This document shows positions 16,773-26,515 of a DNA stretch of 64,000 bases, in pieces. The notes beneath the pieces were generated by a model. That model was not told the DNA's origin. It did no database searches and was given only the letters and a program-made list of their open reading frames with translations. Position numbers and translations under genes: made by a program. This stretch comes from DATEOR01 sp963766725 (GTDB lineage: Bacteria > Actinomycetota > Thermoleophilia > Gaiellales > Gaiellaceae), in assembly GCA_963766725.1 (NCBI GenBank), contig CAVYBK010000006.1, positions 124,001-188,000 on the forward strand. The letters are read 5' to 3'. The stretch's first letter is position 1. Every line of letters starts with the position of its first letter.

Positions 16773-17746
16773 AGCTCGACCGGACGGCCCTCGTCGGCTG
16801 AGCGGTAGAGCGCCTCGAGGGCCCGCGCCTGCCCCACCGCGTCGTCGCGGCCGAGGAGCGGCTCGGCCTCGCCGGCGATCGCAGCGCACATGTTGTCCAG
16901 CTCGAGGCGATAGGGGTCTGCCGGCGGGAGTGCGATCTCCTCGCGGCTCTCGCCGCGACGCAGGTGCAGGACGAGGCGCTGGGCGAGCCACGGGTCGGGA
17001 ATGACGAGCGAGCCTTCGGTCCCCACCGCCTCGAGACCGTCGCGCCTCGGGAGGTGCATACCCGCGTCGATCTCCGCGAGCACGCCCCGGGGAAAGCGGA
17101 GGACCCCGGTGAAGAGGACGTCCACGCGGGAGTCGCCGATCACCTGCTCGCCGTAGACCCGTTCCGGCTCGCCGGCGAGGAGACGGGCCGCGCTGACGCA
17201 GTACGCGCCGACGTCCATGAGCGCACCGCCGCCGAGATCGGGGTCGAGACGGATGTTGCGCCGGCCTTCGAGCGGGAAGCTGAAGGTCGCCCGCACGAGC
17301 TGCAGCTCCCCGATCACCCCGCCCTCCACGAGTTGGACGAGCTTGGCCGTCTGCGGGCTGTGCCGCCACATGAAGGCCTCCATCAGGATGCGGCCGGCGC
17401 GCTCGGCGGCGTCGAACGCCTCCTCCGCGTCCTCCAGGCTGCGCGTGAGCGGCTTCTCGCAGAGGACGTGCTTGCCGGCGGCGAGGGCCCGCACCGACCA
17501 CTCGACGTGGAGGGAGTTCGGCAGGGAGATGTACACGGCGTCCACCTCGGGGTCCTCGACGAGCGCCTCGTAGCTCCCGTGCGAGCGCTGGATGCCGTGC
17601 TCGACGGCATACGCCTCGGCGCGGTCGGCGTCGCGGCTCGCGACGGCGACCACCTCGGCGAGATCCGACTTCTCGGCGGCCGCCAGGATCCGGCGGTTGA
17701 TCCTCGCGGTGGACAGGAACCCCCAGCGCACCTTGGCGGCGGTCAC
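16769..17746 (-). CDS. Gfo/Idh/MocA-family NAD(P)-dependent oxidoreductase
   Basis: A 325-residue protein with an N-terminal Rossmann fold (VRWGFLSTARINRRILAA, lacking a full GxGxxG), a DAVYISLPNSLHVEW strand, CEKPLTRS with the catalytic Lys, and a C-terminal GFO/IDH/MocA domain with GGGALMDVGAYCVSAARLL. These enzymes oxidise or reduce sugars, cyclitols or dihydrodiols. The signature EKP is intact. The TAG overlaps the end of the secreted protein gene. No sugar transport or catabolic genes lie next to it. Confidence 0.88.
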   Translation of the reverse strand: MTAAKVRWGFLSTARINRRILAAAEKSDLAEVVAVASRDADRAEAYAVEHGIQRSHGSYEALVEDPEVDAVYISLPNSLHVEWSVRALAAGKHVLCEKPLTRSLEDAEEAFDAAERAGRILMEAFMWRHSPQTAKLVQLVEGGVIGELQLVRATFSFPLEGRRNIRLDPDLGGGALMDVGAYCVSAARLLAGEPERVYGEQVIGDSRVDVLFTGVLRFPRGVLAEIDAGMHLPRRDGLEAVGTEGSLVIPDPWLAQRLVLHLRRGESREEIALPPADPYRLELDNMCAAIAGEAEPLLGRDDAVGQARALEALYRSADEGRPVEL

Positions 17747-17785
17747 TTGGCCCCTTCGCGGATGACCCTGTCGGTGGCGCGCACG

Positions 17786-18097
17786 TCAGAGCGGCTGGAC
17801 GAACTCGACCGGCGCCCCGTCCACCTCGATGAACGACACACGCACCTCGCCGAAGACGTCGAATGGCTCCGCGATCGTCTTCTCGCCTTCCATCGCCTCC
17901 TCGAGGCTGTCCACCCGGTACGCGACGTGCGGAACCGTGCGGATGAGCTCGGCCTCGGGGCTCGAAGGCTCGTACCAGAGCCACTCCACCCGGTAGGGGT
18001 GGTCGCGCGGGCTCGTGAGCCAGAGGCGCTTCGACTCGAGGAAGCGCATGCCGTCTCGCTTTGCGGCCGCCGGAACGCCGATGTGGTCGAACTCCAC
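17786..18097 (-). CDS. VOC-superfamily (glyoxalase-like) small protein
   Basis: A 103-residue single-domain protein beginning MEFDHIGVP and ending GAPVEFVQPL, with HVAYRVDSLEEAM in the middle. The His in FDHIGV and the terminal Glu fit the VOC metal-site pattern. These domains work as dimers in isomerases, dioxygenases, or as resistance proteins. It lies 39 bases upstream of the Gfo/Idh gene on the same strand and is probably in its operon. Confidence 0.7.
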   Translation of the reverse strand: MEFDHIGVPAAAKRDGMRFLESKRLWLTSPRDHPYRVEWLWYEPSSPEAELIRTVPHVAYRVDSLEEAMEGEKTIAEPFDVFGEVRVSFIEVDGAPVEFVQPL

Positions 18098-18269
18098 TTA
18101 GTGCCTCGTCCGGTGATGGTCTCGTGTTTCTTGCGAGTGCACGGGGCCGTCAGGCAAGGACGCAGGGAGCGTCAATATGGACATACTGGCGCGACTGAGG
18201 ACGCCGCCGGACGGTTCCGGGTGCCGCCAGAAATGCGCTGACTATTGCCGGATGGGGCACGGAGGGATC

Positions 18270-19572
18270 CTACTCTGCTGCCGCGAGCTCCTCCGCTTCG
18301 TCCTCGGGGAGGAACTCGACCTCGAGCCGCTCGATTCTCGGCCCGTCGACGTCGAGTACGTGGAAGCGCATGCCGTCATGCAGGACCTCGTCGCCTTTCT
18401 GCGGCCGCACGCCCGAGCTCGCCGAAGACGAAGCCGGCGACCGTGTGGTAGTCCTCCTGCGGCAGGTCGGCCTTGAACTCCTCGTTGAAGTCGTCGATCG
18501 GGAACGTGCCGTCGATCCGGATGTGGCTCTCGTCGATACGCTCGACCGACTCGTCCGGGAGGTCGTACTCGTCCTCGATCTCGCCCACGATCTCCTCGAG
18601 CAGGTCTTCGAGCGTGACGATCCCCTGGAAGGCGCCGTACTCGTCGACGACGAGCGCCATGTGCTGGTTCTGGCGCCGGAACTCCGCAAGCATCGCCGCG
18701 AGGTCCTTCGTCTCCGGGACGACATGGGCCGGGCGAACGAGCTCCTCGACCATGACGTTGTCGATCCCGCGGTCGTAAAGGGCCCTGAAGAGGTCGCGCA
18801 CGTGCAGGAGGCCGACGACGTCGTCAAGCGACCCCCGGTAGACCGGGTAACGCGTGAACGGCGAGTCGACCACCGCGGCGAGGCACTCGTGGGGCGGGAG
18901 GTCGATCGAGAGCGCCACGACCTCGGGCCGCGGCACCATCACCTCGTGGACCTCCTTGTCCGCGAAGTCGAAGACCTTGTAGAGCATCGCCTCTTCTTCC
19001 TCGTGGATGACGCCGGTGTCCTCGGCGGCCGCGACCATCATCCGAATCTCGTCCTCGTCCGCGATGACGACCCCTGCCGGGGCCGGCGAGATGCCGAAGA
19101 GGCTCGTGAACGCGTTCGCCGACTTCTGCAGGAACCACACGATCGGATACGTGCCGATGTAGAACGCCTCGACCGGGAGCGCGACCCAGAGCGCCGTGTT
19201 CTCGTTCTTCGTGAGCGCGACGGCCTTCGGCACGAGCTCGCCGAGGACGACGTGCAGGTACGTGACGATCGCGAACGCGAGGATGAAGGAGACCGTCGCC
19301 GCGAGCGCGGGGTCGAGGAAGTGCTCGACGAGCGGCTCGCCGATCGCACCGAGGGCGATCGAGAAGGCGGTGATTCCGAGCTGGACCGTGCCGATGAAGC
19401 GCACGGGATCGTCCATGATCCGAAGAGCGATCCTTGCCCGTCGGCTCCCCTCGGCGGCGAGCTCCGACAGACGCGAGCGCCTGGCCGTTACGAGCGAGTA
19501 CTCGGCCGCAACGAAGAACGCGTTCCCCGCGACGAGCAGGAGAACGGCGAGGATCTCGAGGAAAATGGTCAC
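18270..19572 (-). CDS. CNNM/CorC family membrane protein with CBS pair (frameshifted C-terminus)
   Basis: The N-terminal DUF21/CNNM domain has membrane segments (FLEILAVLLLVAGNAFFVAAEY and LGITAFSIALGAIGE-like). A CBS pair follows (VMVPRPEVVALSIDL, LLHVRDLFRAL, AAMLAEFRRQNQHMALVVD, GIVTLEDLLEEIVGEI), then the CorC/HlyC domain. A frame change near 18415 cuts the last domain; the continuation ends FHVLDVDGPRIERLEV and stops at 18270. Relatives export magnesium or cobalt or act in sodium-linked magnesium efflux. The gene is isolated, so its ion remains unknown. Confidence 0.85.
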
Positions 19573-19619
19573 GCCCCGCTTCCCGGGGCGTGGGTACTAG
19601 GCGGGATCTCGTCCAACTT

Positions 19620-20579
19620 CTAGCTTTCAGGATAGCGCAGGGCCCATACCGTCTTCCCGGCCGACACCGTTTCCAAAGGTCTTAGGCCCGCGTCGAGCAG
19701 GGCGAGATCGGCTCTGAAGCCTGGCTCCAGGCGCCCGCGGTCGGTGAGGCCGAGGAGCTGCGCGGGAACGAGGCTTGCCATCGCTGCGGCCTCGGGAAGC
19801 CCGAAGCGGGCAAACCGCGCGACGATCCCGGCTCCCGAGATGTCGCCGCCGGCGAGACGGTTGTCGGGCGTGAGCGGCTGGGCGACGCGGTCGCTCGTGA
19901 GCGCGATCCGGCCCGGCCCGGCCGCACGCACGGTCAGGGCTTCCACCCCCGGATGCAGATGGCGCCCGTCCCCGAGGAGGCCGAGCGTGACGCGCTCGTC
20001 CAGGAGCAGGGCGGCGACGGGACCCGTCTCGCGCGCCTTGAGCGGCGACATCGCGTTCCAGAGGTGGGTGGCGAAGCGGGCTCCGGCCTCGACCGCGGCG
20101 CGCGCCGTCGCCGCGTTGGCGAGCGTATGGCCGACTCCCGCGACCGCCCGCTCGGCCACGATCCGGATCGCGTCACGGGCAAAATCGAGCTCCGGAGCGA
20201 TGGTCACGAGGCGGACGTCGCCGCGGTCGAGCCATTCGGCGAGGAGATCGAGATCAACCGGGAGGAGGTCGTCGACCGGGAGGGCCCCTGCGGCCTCGGG
20301 GTTCAGGAACGGCCCCTCGAGGTGCAGCCCGAGACAGAGCGGGTCGGTCGTCTCGACGGGTCTCTGCGCGGTCTGAAGATAGCCCGTAACCCCTGTAGCG
20401 ATCAGGGTTTCCGGCGCGTAGACATGTAGGTCCACGAACCCGGGAAAGATGATTCGCTCGTTGCTCGCGTCCCCGTATTCGACCTCGACGATGAGGTCTT
20501 CCTCGATCGTCAGCGCACCCGTTTTTGCGCCACCGATCGGGTCAACGAGAAGTCCCTCTAAAGTGTGACGCCCTCTCAC
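19620..20579 (-). CDS. nagA: N-acetylglucosamine-6-phosphate deacetylase-like amidohydrolase
   Basis: A 319-residue amidohydrolase with NagA features: FVDLHVYAPE, HLEGPFLNPEAAGA (metal Glu), GHTLANAATARAAVE (metal His), ATHLWNAMSPL (metal His) and a TSDRVA aspartate. NagA removes acetate from GlcNAc-6-phosphate in amino-sugar recycling. I chose the GTG at 20579 because upstream codons would overlap the divergent response regulator. The protein is about 60 residues shorter than E. coli NagA, mostly in the N-terminal beta-sandwich. No nagB or PTS gene is adjacent. Confidence 0.8.
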   Translation of the reverse strand: MRGRHTLEGLLVDPIGGAKTGALTIEEDLIVEVEYGDASNERIIFPGFVDLHVYAPETLIATGVTGYLQTAQRPVETTDPLCLGLHLEGPFLNPEAAGALPVDDLLPVDLDLLAEWLDRGDVRLVTIAPELDFARDAIRIVAERAVAGVGHTLANAATARAAVEAGARFATHLWNAMSPLKARETGPVAALLLDERVTLGLLGDGRHLHPGVEALTVRAAGPGRIALTSDRVAQPLTPDNRLAGGDISGAGIVARFARFGLPEAAAMASLVPAQLLGLTDRGRLEPGFRADLALLDAGLRPLETVSAGKTVWALRYPES

Positions 20580-20611
20580 CCGATTATCATCGTGCCTTGG
20601 GGGAAGCCGCA

Positions 20612-21247
20612 GTGTCCACAAACGGAGCCGCAACCGAGATCACCTGCCTGATCGCCGACGATCATGAGGTCGTCCGCGAAGGGCTTCGACTCTCGCTGAG
20701 CCGCTCGCCTCAGATCCGCGTCGTCGGAGAGGCGTCGGACGGCGCGAGCGCCGTGGCGATCGCCGAGAGGCGCCGCCCGAACGTCGTGATCATGGATGTG
20801 CGCATGCCGGGGATGGACGGCCTGGAGGCGACCAAGATTCTCGCCGAGCGCCTACCGGGCACCGCGGTGCTCATCTTCACGGCGTACGGCGAGCGCAGCC
20901 TCCTCGGCCGCGGGCTCGAGGCCGGTGCGAAGGGCTACATCCTGAAAGAGGCCCCGCACCAGACTCTCCTGCGCGCCATCGAGAAGGTCGCAAGCGGCGA
21001 GGGCTACGTCGATCCGGCCCTCATGCCCGCCCTCCTCACGCGCGAGCGCGAGGAGATGCTGACGCAGCGCGAGCGTGAGATCCTGCAGCTGCTCGCCGAC
21101 GGCATGTCGAACGCCGATGTCGCCGCCCGCCTCTTCATCAGCCAGGAGACGGTGAAGAGCCACGTGCGACACATCCTCGCCAAGCTCGAGGCCGACACGC
21201 GCACCCATGCCGTTGCGATCGCTCTCCGCGAGTCGATCATCGATTAG
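20612..21247 (+). CDS. NarL/FixJ-type response regulator
   Basis: A 211-residue protein. The receiver domain (residues about 10-125) has the acidic pair LIADDHEVVREG, phosphoacceptor Asp in VVIMDVRMPGMDG, TAYGER and Lys in YILKEAP. The LuxR helix-turn-helix occupies the C-terminus: LTQREREILQLLADGMSNAD and ISQETVKSHVRHIL. GTG start at 20612. The following histidine kinase begins inside its end, so the two form a two-component system. Its target genes are not known. Confidence 0.93.
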   Translation: MSTNGAATEITCLIADDHEVVREGLRLSLSRSPQIRVVGEASDGASAVAIAERRRPNVVIMDVRMPGMDGLEATKILAERLPGTAVLIFTAYGERSLLGRGLEAGAKGYILKEAPHQTLLRAIEKVASGEGYVDPALMPALLTREREEMLTQREREILQLLADGMSNADVAARLFISQETVKSHVRHILAKLEADTRTHAVAIALRESIID

Positions 21248-22425
21248 CCGGAAAAACGTACCGGGCTTCCTCGTCGCGGCCACCGTCGGCTGCGCGGTCA
21301 TCAGCGCGGTCGGCTGGGCTCTGAACCGCGAGGCGCTCGCCGCCGCGGGCCTCATCGGCGCCACCGCGTTCGCAGGCGCCTTCGCCGTCTACCTGATCGT
21401 CTCCGAGCGCCGCCGGCACGAGTCCGCCGAGGACGAGCTGGCCGCGCAGGCGAGCTTCCTCGAGTCGCTCGTGGAATCCATCGCAGCCGTTTCGGGCCCG
21501 CTCGACCCGGACGAGATCGTTGAGCGAGCCTGCGACGAGGCGAAGCGCCTCTTCGACGCCCGCTCGGCGCGGTTCCTCGCTCCCGGCGAGGAGGTCAAGG
21601 AAACGGACGGCAAGCTCGTCGTGCCGCTCGCCGTCCGAGGCGAACCCGTCGGGTCGATCGAGATCGTCCGCTCAGAGCCCTTCGAGCGCTGGGACCGGAC
21701 TCGCGCCTCCGTGCTCGGTGACTTCGCATCTCGTGCGGTCGAGAACGCGCGCCTCGTCATGGAGGCGCAGGAGCGCGAGGCCGAGCGCGGCCGTCTGACG
21801 GAGCAGCTCATCACGGCCGAGCAGGACGAGCGCCGCCGGCTCTCCCTCTTCCTCCACGACGGGCCCGTGCAGGCAATGGCCGGGATCGCGCTCATGCACG
21901 ACGCAGCGCTCGCGTCGATCGAGGACGGACGCTACGAGGACGCGGCAAAGGTGATCGAGAGCTCGCTCGAGCGCGAGCGGCGCACCATTCAGGAGCTGCG
22001 CGACCTCTCGTTCGCGATCGAGCCGCTCGTCCTCCGCGACGCAGGCTTCGAGGCGGCCGTGCAGGCCCTGGCCGATCAGGTCGAGCAGTCGCAGGGAATC
22101 ACGGTCGCCACGAGCGTCGCAGCCGGCGAACGTCTGAGCGAGAAGGCCCAGGTCGCCCTCTACCAGGTCATCCGCGAGGCGATCAACCAGGCGGTTCTCC
22201 GTCGGCCGAGCCAGATCGTAGTGACCGTCGAGGAGCTCGCGCGACGGCGACTACGCGACCGAGGTCGACGACGACGGCGTCGACGAGCGGCGGCGGGCCT
22301 CCATCGAGGCGATCGAAGAGCGCGTCCGTCTCCTCAACGGCCGGCTCTCCATCGAGTCGCGTGAGGAGGGCGGCACGGCGATCCGCGTCGTCATGCCCGC
22401 CTACGTGGCGGCAGCGCAGGGGTAA
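21207..22425 (+). CDS. NarL-type sensor histidine kinase with GAF domain (frameshifted C-terminus)
   Basis: Starts at the ATG 21207 (or TTG 21213), overlapping the regulator by about 40 bases. Two transmembrane helices (residues about 18-60) are followed by a coiled segment and a GAF domain (residues about 85-195), then the HisKA_3 dimerisation motif DERRRLSLFLHDGPVQAM with the phospho-His. The ATPase part has an N-box-like REAINQA, then after a frame change near 22235 continues EVDDDGVDERRR to IRVVMPAY and stops at 22425. The usual DNGxGF glycine box is not recognisable, so ATP binding may be altered. Confidence 0.82.
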
Positions 22426-22437
22426 GATCCGGCCCGC

Positions 22438-22629
22438 ATGGCCGGCACGCACATCCTGTTCGTCTCCCGCCCGACCGGCTACGAGCTGGTCGAGCGCGAA
22501 GGAGACCCGCCCGCTCCCGGGACCCAGGTCGACCTGGAGGAGAACGGCGCGCGCTTCGAGGTCGTCAAGGTCGCGCCCTCCCCGCTCCCGCAGGACGACC
22601 GGCCCTGCGCGTACCTACAACCGGCCTAA
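22438..22629 (+). CDS. Small conserved-looking protein, 63 residues, unknown function
   Basis: Starts at ATG 22438, twelve bases after the kinase stop, and reads MAGTHILFVSRPTGYELV to RPCAYLQPA. Codon use follows the neighbours. The compact all-beta look (alternating strands and proline turns) and its position after the two-component genes suggest translation with them. No family is recognised. The last fifteen bases overlap the end of the convergent flavoprotein gene. Confidence 0.6.
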   Translation: MAGTHILFVSRPTGYELVEREGDPPAPGTQVDLEENGARFEVVKVAPSPLPQDDRPCAYLQPA

Positions 22630-23674
22630 GGCGTCCTCGGCGGCGATCTTGCCGAAGACGAGCGCCGAGGCGAGCGCGCTCGACCAGCCGCCCGTGGAGA
22701 TCCCGCCCGCGTCCGCACCGGCAACCCAGAGCCCGTCGGCGGCGCGCCCGCGCGGGTCGACGGCGATCCCGCCCAGCGTCGTCGTGATCCCCGCGACCAC
22801 CTCGACCGCCGTCTCGCCGTCGCGGCGCTCGACCGGAGCCCCTGCGGCACGGGCCGCCTCGATGACCTCGCCGACGGTGCGCTCGCGGACCGGCTCCGCC
22901 AGCGCGTCGTCGGGAACGACGTAGCGGGCGCGGGCCCCGGGCTGGCGCGCCGTCCACTGGACGACGTCGATCTCCGACCATGTGCGCGCCTCGTACACGT
23001 CGCCGGCGAGGTTCTCGACACGCGCGTGCTTTGCATACACCTGGGCCAGCGGCGACGAAATCCGCGGACGCAATCTCGGGCGCAGCGGCAAGGTTGCGCC
23101 CGTAGAACTCCGCGAGGCCCACGCTCTCGGCCGCTCCTGCCGCGCGCGCGAGTCGAAGGCCGTCCCCCGTGCTCCAGGGGTTCGCACGCAGGACGAGGCT
23201 TCGCGCCTCGGGCGTGATCTGCTCGCGGACGAGCTCCGCGTCCCCCTGAAACCCCCCGGTCGCAAGGATGACCGGCACGCCGTCGGGGAGCTCGGTCAGC
23301 GGCCGGCCCAGCCGCACGTCGCCCGCGCGACGGGCAAGAACCTCGGTGAGCCCCATCGGATCGAAGCGGACACCTGACGTGAGTGGATTGCCGGTCTCCC
23401 GCGTGACGACCGGCGCGCCGAGCCCCTCGAGCCACGCGAGCGCGTCGTCGAGGCCTTCCCAGACCACGCGCTGCAGCTCGGGGTCGCCGCCCGCGCACTC
23501 CTCCCGGAAACGCTCGAATTCCCGGTAGCGCCAGATGACGCAGCTCGAGAGGTACATCGACCCGCCCGGCCGGTCCCCCTTCTCGTGGACGACGATGCCG
23601 GCGCCGAGCTCGCGCGCACGTGCGGCCGCGGCCAGGCCGGCCATCCCCGCCCCCGCGACGACGAGGTCGGGCAG
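22615..23674 (-). CDS. FAD-dependent dehydrogenase of the fumarate reductase/ketosteroid dehydrogenase type (frameshifted)
   Basis: The N-terminus has an FAD-binding dinucleotide fold, LVVAGAGMAGLAAAARA, then HEKGDRPGGSMYLSS, ATGGFQGD, and after a frame change near 23040 the C-terminal part with GITTTLGGIAVD and GLWVAGADAGGIS plus GWSSALASALVFG. This pattern is that of soluble flavoproteins that reduce or dehydrogenate C-C double bonds. No ordinary start codon is seen before LPDLVVAG; a CTG at 23674 is the best in-frame candidate, and a missing base is also possible. It starts right after the VOC gene stop, in the same direction. Confidence 0.75.
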
Positions 23675-23678
23675 TTCG

Positions 23679-24362
23679 CTAGACGAGCGAGAAGGTCGGC
23701 TTGTGCTCGACGTACTCGAGCTTGATGCCGTCCGGGCCCCAGACGAAGACGGCGTACGTGTTCGCCGCATCGACGATGTCGGCGATCTCGAGCCCGCGCT
23801 CCTCGGCCTCGCGGATGTGGTGGTCTGCCGACTCCACGCGCAGTCCGAGGTGGTTGAGCAGCGGCCGCTCCGGCTCCTCGGTCTCGCCCTGCTCGAGGTC
23901 GACGTAGGCGTCGCCGGCCTTCAGCCGGCCGTCCTGCACGTCGAAGCCGAGCTCGGCGAGCTGCGCAAACGTCGCCTCGGGGTCCGCGACCCGGAACGCA
24001 ACGTGGTCGAGGTCGTAGGCGACGCCGTCGTCGGCAGCCACGAGCGCGAACGGGACGCGCTGCGGGCCCTCGAACTCGACGCGGCCTTCCTCCGGCCGCT
24101 CGACCGCGAGGTCGGGCGGGAGCTCGGCGAGCGCCTCATCGAGGTCGAACACACGCAGGCCGATCCGCGAGAGAGGGCCTGGAGCGCGCTCGGGCTCGGC
24201 GGCGAACAGCGTCAGCTTGCCGCGACGCGCATCGGCCCCCACGAGCGTGAACTTGTCCGTGCGGTCGATGACGTGCATGCCCAGCCGGTCGACGAGGAAG
24301 TCCGCCAGCTCGTCCCGGTCGCCGACCCAGAGGGCGATGTGGTCCAGCGTCTCGATCTTCAT
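23679..24362 (-). CDS. VOC-family protein with two glyoxalase-like modules
   Basis: A 227-residue protein starting MKIETLDHIALWVGDRDELA, with a first module to about residue 100 and a second from YDLDHVAFRVADPEATFAQL to GIKLEYVEHKP. His and Glu positions match metal ligands of extradiol dioxygenase-type VOC enzymes (DHIALWV; LEYVEH). ATG 24362 was chosen since upstream codons lack a binding site and run into the opposing gene. Substrate unknown; the co-directional flavoprotein begins 5 bases after its stop, suggesting a common pathway acting on an organic ring or unsaturated acid. Confidence 0.75.
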   Translation of the reverse strand: MKIETLDHIALWVGDRDELADFLVDRLGMHVIDRTDKFTLVGADARRGKLTLFAAEPERAPGPLSRIGLRVFDLDEALAELPPDLAVERPEEGRVEFEGPQRVPFALVAADDGVAYDLDHVAFRVADPEATFAQLAELGFDVQDGRLKAGDAYVDLEQGETEEPERPLLNHLGLRVESADHHIREAEERGLEIADIVDAANTYAVFVWGPDGIKLEYVEHKPTFSLV

Positions 24363-24424
24363 ACCGCGCAAACTACCCACGATGACGGGTTGCAACGCGG
24401 GCAAAAGTGGGGAAATTCCCGGTG

Positions 24425-24802
24425 ATGGGTCACGGGGGGTCAACGGGGAACGGAAACAGGAGCACCCGAATTCTGCTTCTCGCGGCCCGCCAGCCCGATC
24501 TCCGCGGTCTGCTCGAGGAGGCGGGGTTCACGGTCGACGCACAGAGACAGCCGCCCAAGGGCGAGCTTCCGGATGTGGACCTCGCGGTCGTCTTCCGCGG
24601 ACGGCTCATCGGTCGCAACCAGGCCGCAACGCTTTACGAGCGCGGGATCCCGGTCGTCGAAGTTCTGACCTCCGAGCCCACGACGCCGTCGACCGCCGGG
24701 TGGCTGCGCCTCTCGAACCGGATCTCGAAGCCGGACCTCGTGCAGGTCGTGCGCGCGGTCGCCGACTGGGCGGACGGCGACGGACCTTCGCCCGCGGAAT
24801 AG
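24425..24802 (+). CDS. Hypothetical protein, possible receiver-like fold
   Basis: About 125 residues from ATG 24425 (an in-frame ATG at 24407 is the alternative). The middle reads TRILLLAARQPDLRGLLEEA and LPDVDLAVVFRGRLIG then GIPVVEVLTSEP, an alternating strand/helix order as in response-regulator receivers, but the acidic pocket and phosphoacceptor Asp are missing. I do not recognise the family. It precedes the F420 oxidoreductase by about 30 bases. Confidence 0.5.
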   Translation: MGHGGSTGNGNRSTRILLLAARQPDLRGLLEEAGFTVDAQRQPPKGELPDVDLAVVFRGRLIGRNQAATLYERGIPVVEVLTSEPTTPSTAGWLRLSNRISKPDLVQVVRAVADWADGDGPSPAE

Positions 24803-24833
24803 AATCGGCCTTCCCATCCCGAGGAGGGCATCG

Positions 24834-25847
24834 ATGCTCACATTCGGCGTCACGGTCCTGCCGGATCCGCCGCACACCCGCTTCGTCGAGCTCATGAAGC
24901 TCGCGGAGGACAACGGCTTCGAGTACGGCTGGACGTACGACTCCCACATCCTCTGGCAGGACGCGTATCCGCTGATGACGCTCCTGGCGATGAACACCGA
25001 CCGCCTGAAGATGGGCCATTGCGTCACGAACCCGGGGACGCGCGAGCCGACGGTGACCGCCAGCTCCTACGCCACCCTCCACGACATCTCGAACGGGCGC
25101 ATGGTCATGGGGATCGGGCGCGGCGACTCCGCCCGGAGAGTGATCGGCTACAAGCCGGTGAAGATGGCCGAGTTCGAGGCCGCCCTGGCGATGATGAAGG
25201 AGCTGATGAACGGGCGGCCCGTCGAGTGGAACGGGAAGGAGCTCGAGCTCACATGGGCCCAGGGGCGGCCCGACATCCCGCTCTACGTCGCCGCGTACGG
25301 CCCGCGCGCGCTCGGCGTGGCCGGCCGCGTCGGCGACGGCGTGATCATCCAGCTGGCCGACCCGGTGATCATCCAGTGGATCATGGACCAGGCGCGCGCC
25401 GCTGCGGTCGAGGCCGGGCGCGACCCGGACGAGCTCCAGTGCCTCGTCTGCGCACCGAGCATCATCACGGACGACATGCAGGAGGCCCGCGAGGCCGTGC
25501 GCTGGTTCCCGGCGATGGTCTCGAACCACGTCATGGACCTGATCGAGCGGTACGGGGAGAACTCGGAGATCCCCAAGGACCTGACCGATTACGTCAAGGC
25601 GCGGAAGTTCTACGACTACAAGGACCACAGCCGCGAGGGCGCCGCCCACGGCGAATTCGTCACGGACGAGATCTGCGACCGCTTCTCGGTGATCGGGAAC
25701 GTCGAGCAGGTGACCGCAAAGCTCAAGGAGCTCGAGTCGATCGGCGTCGACCACTACAACATCTACCTGATGACCCACGGGCAGGAGGACATCCTCCGCG
25801 CCTACGGGAGCGAGATCATCCCGCAGTTCAAGGGCGCAGCCGTCTAG
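24834..25847 (+). CDS. LLM-class F420-dependent oxidoreductase
   Basis: A 337-residue luciferase-like monooxygenase fold protein: FGVTVLPDPPHTRFVELMKLA, YGWTYDSHILWQD, GHCVTNPGTREPTV, then NGRMVMGIGRGDSARR, which is a typical F420-binding glycine-rich stretch of this subgroup. A good Shine-Dalgarno (GAGGAGGG) sits about 7 bases before the ATG. Members use reduced F420 or oxidise substrates with F420; this subgroup is common in actinobacteria without a known substrate. Length is normal. Confidence 0.88.
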   Translation: MLTFGVTVLPDPPHTRFVELMKLAEDNGFEYGWTYDSHILWQDAYPLMTLLAMNTDRLKMGHCVTNPGTREPTVTASSYATLHDISNGRMVMGIGRGDSARRVIGYKPVKMAEFEAALAMMKELMNGRPVEWNGKELELTWAQGRPDIPLYVAAYGPRALGVAGRVGDGVIIQLADPVIIQWIMDQARAAAVEAGRDPDELQCLVCAPSIITDDMQEAREAVRWFPAMVSNHVMDLIERYGENSEIPKDLTDYVKARKFYDYKDHSREGAAHGEFVTDEICDRFSVIGNVEQVTAKLKELESIGVDHYNIYLMTHGQEDILRAYGSEIIPQFKGAAV

Positions 25848-25884
25848 CCGCAAGGCGCCGAGCGCCCGCTGCTAGGGTCGCGGG

Positions 25885-26515
25885 ATCGACTGGACCGCGT
25901 TCCACTTCCTGAACGACCTCTTCCGGGGTCACGGCATCCTGGAGGAAGAGATCGGCGATTTCGTCGCGGTCTGGGCGGTGCCGCTCTTCGCCGCGGCGAC
26001 GATCGGCCTCTGGTTCCTCGACCGGCCCGGGCCCTGGTACCGCTGGAAGATCGCCGCGCTCGCGGGCATGACCGCCGCTGGCCTCGGTCTCGTCGTGAGC
26101 CAGGTGATCACCCACTTCTGGCAGCGGCCGCGGCCCTTCGTCGCCCACCCTCACGACACCGTCCTCCTCGTCGCGCGCTCCAGTGAGCCCTCCTTCCCGA
26201 GCGACCACGCGGTCGCGGCCTTCGCGATTGCGTTCGCGGTCGCGTTCATCGGCCGGCGCATGGGCGCCGCCTTCCTGGCCGCCGCGACCCTGATCGCCGT
26301 CACGCGGCGTGATCGCCGGGCTGCATTATCCCGGCGACATCGTCGGAGGCGCGGCGATCGGGCTCCTCTCCGCGGCGCTCGTCTACTGGCTCGCGGGCGA
26401 CTACCTCACGCCCGTCGTGAGGCTTGCGAGCAAGATCACCGACCCGCTCGTCACGCCAGCGTGGCGTGCCCTCGACCGGGCCAAGGACCGCAGGCGCGGC
26501 AGGACGGCCTCCTGA
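25885..26515 (+). CDS. PAP2-family membrane phosphatase (frameshifted; start unclear)
   Basis: The three PAP2 phosphatase motifs are present: WQRPRPF (C1), SFPSDHA (C2) and, after a frame change near 26303, VIAGLHYPGD (C3). Several transmembrane helices surround them. The family dephosphorylates lipids such as undecaprenyl pyrophosphate or phosphatidic acid. The conserved beginning IDWTAFHFLND has no standard start codon between it and an upstream in-frame TAG; the ATC at 25885 stands where an ATG is expected, and a GTG at 25978 would lose the first helix. The TGA overlaps the next ATG. Confidence 0.75.

Noticed and set aside
18098..18269. Possible riboswitch between the VOC and CNNM genes
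   Set aside because: GC-rich with some pairing, but no conserved core of a known class could be matched.
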